A stretch of DNA of 11,377 nucleotides, from NCBI GenBank assembly GCA_946481265.1, contig CAMLNE010000109.1:1-11377 (forward strand), given 5' to 3'. The DNA comes from an uncultured Panacagrimonas sp. (lineage in GTDB: Bacteria > Pseudomonadota > Gammaproteobacteria > Nevskiales > Nevskiaceae). The notes below the pieces were generated by a model. It was not told where the DNA came from and ran no database searches. It was given only the letters and a program-made list of their open reading frames with translations. Below are positions 6,645 through 11,377 of the stretch, in pieces (the stretch's first letter is position 1; every line of letters begins with the position of its first letter). Position numbers and translations under genes: made by a program.

Positions 6645-8069
6645 ATGAATCCCCTGACCGCCTCTGCCATGGAAATGGCCGCTGCACTGCGCGCGCGCCG
6701 CGTCACCTCGCGCGCACTGGTCGACGCGCACATCGCGCGCATCGTCGCGGTGAACCGGCGCATCAACGCCATGGTGCAATTCCGCTTCGACGCCGCGCGC
6801 GCGGACGCCGATGCAGCCGATGCGCGGCTCGACCAGGACGCCGCCGCCGATCTGCCGCCGCTGCTGGGCGTGCCCTGCACCATCAAGGAGAACTTCGCCT
6901 TCCCGGGATTTCCGCAGGTCTCCGGCATGGTGTCGCGACGCGATGCGATCGCGGAAGTCGAGGCGCCCACCGTTGCCCGCCTGCGCGCGGCCGGTGCGAT
7001 CGTGCTCGGCTTTTCCAATACGCCCGAGCTGTGCATGTGGATGGAGACGGCCAATCGCGTGTATGGCCGCACCTGCAATCCCTACGATGCGCGCCGCATC
7101 GCCGGCGGCTCGAGCGGCGGCGAAGGCAGCCTGATCGGCGCAGGTGCTTCGCCATTCGGACTGGGTGCGGACGTCGGCGGCTCGATCCGCTTTCCGGCGT
7201 TCTTCAACGGGGTGTTCGGGCACAAGCCGACGCCCGGAATCGTGCCCAACACCGGCCAGTATCCGCAGCCGGTCGGCGAGATGAACCGCAACTGCGTGAC
7301 CGGGCCGATCGCGCGACGCGCCGACGACCTGTGGCCGCTGCTCGAGATCCTGGCCGGGCCGGACGGTGTCGACCCGGTGTGCACCGCCGGGGCGCTGCGC
7401 GGCGATCCGGCGCGCGTGAAGCTGGGCAGCCTGCGCATCCTGAGCATCCACGACGACGGCCGCCGCCGCGTTGCCGCCGACCTGGGTGCGGCGCAAGCAC
7501 GCGCCGCCGAGTGGCTGGGCCGGCAGTCGCTCGGGTTGAGCCACCTCCAGCCGCGCGCCCTGCGCCACGCCTTCGACATCTGGGCGGCCATGATGCAGGC
7601 CGCCGACCCTCTGCCTTTCGCGGTGCAACTCGGCGACGGCCGGCGCATCTCGACCCTGCGCGAACTCGCGCGCTGGCCGCTGGGCCTGACCCCGCACACC
7701 CTGCCTGCCCTGGCGCTGGCCCTGCTCGAATCGGTGCCGATGCCCCGGGCGCGCTATGTCGAGATGGGCCAGGCGCTGCGCGCCGAGCTGCTCGAGGCCC
7801 TGGGCGACGACGGCGTACTGCTCTACCCGCCGTACACGCGGGTGGCGCCGCGTCACAACCATCCGCTGTTCACGCCCTTCGACTTCGCCTACTGCGGGAT
7901 CTTCAACGTGCTCGGGTTTCCCGCCACCCAGGTGCCGCTGGGACTGAACGCGCAGGGGCTGCCGCTGGGCGTGCAGGTGATCGGTGCTCCCGGCCGCGAT
8001 GCACAGACCATCGCGGTGGCGCAGGCACTCGAGCGTCAGTTCGGTGGCTGGGTGATGCCGCCGGAGTGA
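6645..8069 (+). CDS. Amidase-signature hydrolase, FAAH-like
   Basis: This 474-residue amidase-signature enzyme hydrolyses carboxamides through a Ser-cisSer-Lys triad. Lys81 is in VPCTIKENF, Ser156 in GGSSGG (154-159) and the nucleophile Ser180 in DVGGSIRFP. The intervals 81-156 (75) and 156-180 (24) equal those of mammalian fatty acid amide hydrolase (K142, S217, S241), and GGSSGGEGSLIGAGASPFGLG resembles FAAH closely, with Glu following the Gly pair. There is no signal peptide or N-terminal membrane helix. The ATG at 6645 starts a typical amidase N-terminus (SAMEMAAALRARRVTSRALV); the frame is open to 6426, but that extension would overlap the divergent gene and is not family-like. The ribosome site is weak (GAAG). 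Its neighbours suggest a fatty amide or N-acylethanolamine substrate whose acid could be passed to the acyl-CoA synthetase. That substrate is inference; general aryl or aliphatic amidase remains possible. Confidence 0.88.
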   Translation: MNPLTASAMEMAAALRARRVTSRALVDAHIARIVAVNRRINAMVQFRFDAARADADAADARLDQDAAADLPPLLGVPCTIKENFAFPGFPQVSGMVSRRDAIAEVEAPTVARLRAAGAIVLGFSNTPELCMWMETANRVYGRTCNPYDARRIAGGSSGGEGSLIGAGASPFGLGADVGGSIRFPAFFNGVFGHKPTPGIVPNTGQYPQPVGEMNRNCVTGPIARRADDLWPLLEILAGPDGVDPVCTAGALRGDPARVKLGSLRILSIHDDGRRRVAADLGAAQARAAEWLGRQSLGLSHLQPRALRHAFDIWAAMMQAADPLPFAVQLGDGRRISTLRELARWPLGLTPHTLPALALALLESVPMPRARYVEMGQALRAELLEALGDDGVLLYPPYTRVAPRHNHPLFTPFDFAYCGIFNVLGFPATQVPLGLNAQGLPLGVQVIGAPGRDAQTIAVAQALERQFGGWVMPPE

Positions 8070-8103
8070 TCGCGGATGGGCGCCCTTCGCGGCGAAAACG
8101 GCT

Positions 8104-8982
8104 TCAGGGTTTGCGCATCGCCTCGTAGAGCGCGGGAATCTCGTCGGGCCCGTGACCCTGGGCCAGGGCCTTGTCGAAGTAGCCCATGATCCGCGCCGGG
8201 AAGGGATCCAGGCCCGCCTCGTCGGAGGCGCGCACGATGTGCGCGAGCGCCGCGGCATGGATGTCGTTGGTCGCCTCGGCGCCGGCGTAGCGACGCGCCG
8301 GGATCATCGTCGCGGCCACCTCGGCGGTCTGCGCGATGATCGGCGCGAATCCGGCGAGCGCCTTGGCATACAGCTCCAGCGGCAGCTTCTCGGCCTCGCA
8401 GATCGAGGCGCCGTGCAGCATCGCCGCGTTGGCCCCGTAGTAGAAATCCAGCAGCGCCAGGTCCAGCGTCGCGGCGGCGCCGACGTTCTCGCCCAGGTAC
8501 ATCGCATTGCCGCCGAGCACGCGCAGGCTTGCCTCGTGAGCGGCATGCACCTTGGCGCTGCCGGAGAACAGGATCGTCGCTTCCGGTGTGCCGATGCCGC
8601 TCGGGTAGCACATCAGCGCGCTGTCGAGATAGTCGGCGCCCGCCTTCCGGGCCAGAACCTGCGCGGCGCGCGCGTCGGCGGGGGTGCCCGTGGTGAAGTC
8701 GATGATCGACTTGCCGCGCAGCAGACCCTGCCCCTGTGCGCCGAACAGGATCGCCCCGCTGGCGCGGTAATCAAGCACGGAGACGGCGATCAGCTCGCTG
8801 GCGGCCAGCGCCTCGGCCAGGCTCGCCGCGACGGCGAAGCCTTCGCCGCCCAGGGCCTGCGCCTTGGCCGCATCGCGGTTCCAGACGGTGACGGCGGCGC
8901 CCGCCTTGCGAAAGCCGCGCGCCAGCGCCGAACCCATGCGGCCCACGCCGATCATCGAAACGGTTTTGGGTTTTTCGCTCAT
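8104..8982 (-). CDS. NADP-dependent oxidoreductase of the imine reductase / beta-hydroxyacid dehydrogenase superfamily
   Basis: This 292-residue protein has an N-terminal Rossmann domain with GVGRMG (12-17) and WNR at 34-36, where Asn-Arg after the second strand favours NADPH. FTTGTPADAR (96-105) and YLDSALMCYPSGIGTPEATILFSG (118-141) follow, both strongly reminiscent of imine reductases. In beta-hydroxyacid dehydrogenases the interdomain helix carries a catalytic Lys in GxxxxxK; here the aligned residue is Asp174 (GAAATLD, 168-174), and the partner Asn is also replaced. Loss of Lys with Asp in its place is the pattern of one imine reductase group. The expected reaction is NADPH reduction of a cyclic imine or iminium; the natural substrate is unknown. 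GGAG (8989-8992) lies 6 nt before the ATG. It is 98 nt downstream of ilvB on the same strand, so cotranscription is possible, and it converges on the amidase with 34 nt between. Confidence 0.85.
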   Translation of the reverse strand: MSEKPKTVSMIGVGRMGSALARGFRKAGAAVTVWNRDAAKAQALGGEGFAVAASLAEALAASELIAVSVLDYRASGAILFGAQGQGLLRGKSIIDFTTGTPADARAAQVLARKAGADYLDSALMCYPSGIGTPEATILFSGSAKVHAAHEASLRVLGGNAMYLGENVGAAATLDLALLDFYYGANAAMLHGASICEAEKLPLELYAKALAGFAPIIAQTAEVAATMIPARRYAGAEATNDIHAAALAHIVRASDEAGLDPFPARIMGYFDKALAQGHGPDEIPALYEAMRKP

Positions 8983-9080
8983 CGGATGCTCCGGTCAGGA
9001 AACGGGAAGAGGCCGGGCCGCATTATTCGGGGCTCTCGCCCTGCCCGCGCTTGGTGCAAACCCTCGTTGCGCGCGCGGCC

Positions 9081-10739
<1,659 letters not shown>

Positions 10740-10742
10740 GAA

Positions 10743-10759
10743 GGTTCCTCGGTGGAACC
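10743..10759 (-). promoter_or_regulatory. Hairpin enclosing the ilvB ribosome binding site
   Basis: In the minus-strand RNA, GGUUCC (10759-10754) and GGAACC (10748-10743) form a perfect 6-bp stem on the loop ACCGA. The GAGG ribosome site (10750-10747) falls across the loop and 3' arm, and the ATG starts 3 nt after the stem. The start-site segment GAACCUUC (10747-10740) can instead pair with GAAGGUUC at 10786-10779. Both pairings would limit ribosome access; a regulatory role is inferred. Confidence 0.45.
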
Positions 10760-10796
10760 CCTGGGCGGAACATCCGGCGAACCTTCGACAGCCAAC

Positions 10797-10830
10797 AAAA
10801 AACCCCGCCGGATGTTGCGCCGGCGGGGTT
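10797..10830 (-). terminator. Intrinsic terminator (attenuator) of the ilvB leader
   Basis: Read on the minus strand, AACCCCGCCGG (10830-10820) and CCGGCGGGGTT (10811-10801) make an 11-bp stem around an 8-nt loop. The run of six T at 10802-10797 overlaps the stem end. It lies 21 nt after the leader-peptide stop and 57 nt before the ilvB ATG, so without antitermination it would stop transcription before ilvB. This is a textbook factor-independent terminator at an attenuator position. Confidence 0.9.
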
Positions 10831-10860
10831 GGTTGATGCGTGCAGCGTCCCCTACGGCGC
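10817..10860 (-). promoter_or_regulatory. Antiterminator pairing of the ilvB leader
   Basis: Segment 2 (10860-10849, GCGCCGUAGGGG) can pair with segment 3 (10828-10817, CCCCGCCGGCGC): six pairs, a 2x2 internal loop (UA opposite GC), then four pairs, over a 20-nt loop. Segment 3 contains most of the 5' arm of the terminator stem, so the two structures exclude each other. The leader stop codon (10854-10852) lies inside segment 2: a ribosome reaching it would mask segment 2 and favour termination, while one stalled at the Val codons just upstream would leave it free. The structure was found by hand pairing; energies were not calculated. Confidence 0.75.
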
Positions 10861-10914
10861 GTCGGTAACGACGACCAGTACGGCCAGGACGGCAGCTTTG
10901 TTGATGGGGTGCAT
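10852..10914 (-). CDS. Branched-chain-amino-acid leader peptide of ilvB (ivbL-like)
   Basis: ATG at 10914 to TAG at 10852 encodes 20 residues beginning MHPINK and ending AAVLAVLVVVTDAP. Eight of the 20 codons are Val, Leu or Ile (I4, V9, L10, V12, L13, V14, V15, V16), with three consecutive Val codons (GTC GTC GTT) just before the antiterminator segment. The ending, a Val run followed by a few residues and Ala-Pro-stop, resembles E. coli ivbL, the leader of ilvBN. Its translation, not its product, is the expected function: scarcity of charged Val/Leu tRNA stalls the ribosome and allows antitermination into ilvB. No strong ribosome site is visible upstream (only AAGA-like), a weakness of the call. 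The reading frame, position before a terminator, and the following ilvB together make it convincing. Confidence 0.88.
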   Translation of the reverse strand: MHPINKAAVLAVLVVVTDAP

Positions 10915-11084
10915 GTCGGGTCTTGCGGGATTCCGGTTTCGCCGGCGTGGTCGCGATGGGATCGCGCCGCTGCCCGGCGGCGCGCAGGATAAGACATCCG
11001 CTCGAATCTTCCCACCCGATCCGCACGCCGGGCCCGGCCCGGTCGGCGGATCGCTGCCGCGGCGACCGGGATCGACGACGCCGC
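10915..11084 (-). promoter_or_regulatory. Upstream region of the ilvB leader: presumed promoter and inverted repeats
   Basis: These 170 nt lie between the rubredoxin stop and the leader ATG and must contain the ilvB promoter if ilvB is not read from upstream. The best -10-like hexamer is TATCCT (minus, 10991-10986), without a good -35, so it is only a candidate. GCGCCGC (10964-10970) and GCGGCGC (10977-10983) form a 7-bp inverted repeat; CGCGAT (10952-10957) and ATCGCG (10961-10966) overlap it with 6-bp arms. CCCGGTCG (11038-11045) and CGACCGGG (11063-11070), with an inner GCGG/CCGC, form a 12-bp interrupted stem starting 15 nt after the rubredoxin stop. No T-run follows that stem. Confidence 0.35.
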
Positions 11085-11282
11085 TCAGGCCTGGGGCTCG
11101 GCGCCGGCGGCCAGCGGCTCGAAGTCGGGCTTCTCGCGCACGGCGCACTGCGGACAGGCCCAGTCCTCGGGCACCGCCTCCCAGCGGGTACCGGGCGGAA
11201 ATCCTTCGTGCGGCTCGCCGGTCTGCTCGTCGAACACGTACGAGCAGCCCGGGCACCGGTAGCGACGGTACGTCGTCGTCAT
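11085..11282 (-). CDS. Rubredoxin (AlkG1-like)
   Basis: This 65-residue protein is a one-iron Fe(Cys)4 electron carrier. The four ligands are C10 and C13 (CPGC) and C43 and C46 (CPQC), separated by the usual PPGTRWEAVPEDW segment (29-41). The Gly that normally follows each Cys pair (CxxCG) is replaced by Ser14 and Ala47. After the second pair the sequence is AVREKPDFE, one residue longer than in the usual CGVGKxDFE ending. This resembles the AlkG1 class, which has an Arg insertion there, rather than the AlkG2 class that reduces alkane hydroxylase. The ATG at 11282 overlaps the preceding gene's stop (ATGA), with AAGGTG at 11296-11291, 8 nt upstream; an earlier in-frame ATG at 11360 would run antiparallel to nothing known and lengthen the protein atypically. 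Translational coupling to the upstream gene suggests a shared function. The electron partner is unknown. Confidence 0.9.
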   Translation of the reverse strand: MTTTYRRYRCPGCSYVFDEQTGEPHEGFPPGTRWEAVPEDWACPQCAVREKPDFEPLAAGAEPQA

Positions 11283-11377
11283 GCGGCGGGCACCTTGTTG
11301 CCGGTCGCGTAGCGCGCCGCCAGCTTTTCGCGCTTCTCGTCCAGTTCGTTCTCTACCCACGTCATTTCCATGCGGAT
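11279..11377 (-). CDS. Unidentified protein, C-terminal 32 residues (cut by window edge)
   Basis: On the minus strand an open frame enters at the right edge and ends with TGA at 11281-11279, overlapping the rubredoxin ATG by 4 nt. The visible part includes MEMTWVENELDEKREKLAARY and ends ATGNKVPAA. It is hydrophilic, rich in Glu, Lys and Arg, and probably helical; it contains no motif I recognise. The ATGA overlap and the rubredoxin ribosome site inside its last codons argue that it is a real, translationally coupled gene. An internal ATG at 11371 could in principle start a very short protein, but a longer gene extending beyond the window is more likely. An oxygenase or other redox partner of the rubredoxin is possible, but nothing in these residues shows it. 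Confidence 0.6.
   Translation of the reverse strand: MRMEMTWVENELDEKREKLAARYATGNKVPAA

Noticed and set aside
8078..8085. GGGCGCCC palindrome between the convergent amidase and oxidoreductase genes as a terminator
   Set aside because: Eight bases with no loop and no T-run; such short GC palindromes are common here.
6351..8258. 635-residue minus-strand open frame opposite the amidase
   Set aside because: The amidase frame has intact catalytic motifs; the antisense translation is rich in His, Arg and Gln with no family resemblance.
9022..9027. AATAAT as a -10 box for the imine reductase-like gene
   Set aside because: The hexamer matches well on the minus strand, but nothing resembling a -35 lies 16-18 nt upstream, so a separate promoter is not supported.
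10740..11015. N-terminal extension of ilvB to an ATG at 11015
   Set aside because: The extension would translate through the attenuator and leader in another frame; the ATG at 10739 has a ribosome site and a canonical AHAS N-terminus.

Overview
The window is a GC-rich chromosomal segment, with strong G/C at third codon positions and long antisense open frames as by-products. It carries ten protein genes (one cut at each end) plus a short leader peptide. No tRNA, rRNA, CRISPR, insertion sequence or phage gene is visible. The gene content (thiolase/FadB-type beta-oxidation pair, PhaC-like protein, attenuated ilvB) suggests a free-living proteobacterium. A gammaproteobacterium such as a Lysobacterales/Xanthomonadales relative is my best guess, but no marker gene here settles it.

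Layout. Left, plus strand: the 3' end of a FadA-type thiolase (1-231), a bifunctional enoyl-CoA hydratase/3-hydroxyacyl-CoA dehydrogenase (334-2478) and a small alpha/beta-hydrolase esterase (2668-3408). Middle, minus strand: a long-chain acyl-CoA synthetase-like enzyme (6432-4756) followed 31 nt later by a short PhaC-like Cys-Asp-His hydrolase/PHA synthase (4724-3489), probably one transcript. Diverging from it across a 212-nt region with a perfect palindrome and an 8-6-8 inverted repeat is an amidase (6645-8069), whose Lys-Ser-Ser triad spacing is that of fatty acid amide hydrolase. Right, minus strand: a rubredoxin (11282-11085) overlapping the end of an unidentified gene by 4 nt, then a branched-chain-amino-acid attenuation leader (10914-10852) with terminator, an AHAS-I-like ilvB (10739-9081), and an imine-reductase-like NADP-dependent oxidoreductase (8982-8104).

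How it fits together. The left two thirds are acyl-CoA and lipid metabolism: an amidase that could release fatty acids from amides, a synthetase that activates acids to CoA esters, a beta-oxidation complex, and a PHA-synthase-like enzyme that could consume hydroxyacyl-CoA. This linkage is inference from neighbourhood and family. The right third is branched-chain amino acid synthesis under transcription attenuation.

The best-supported regulatory element is the ilvB leader. It encodes a 20-residue peptide with eight Val/Leu/Ile codons. A 12-position antiterminator pairing overlaps the peptide's stop codon, and an 11-bp terminator hairpin ends in six U. Further alternative pairings lie between terminator and start codon. 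No regulatory-subunit gene (ilvN) accompanies ilvB; an imine-reductase-like gene lies in its place. I see no wholly new multi-gene system, but the leader architecture, the lone ilvB, and the FAAH-type amidase/acyl-CoA ligase/PhaC-like grouping merit follow-up.
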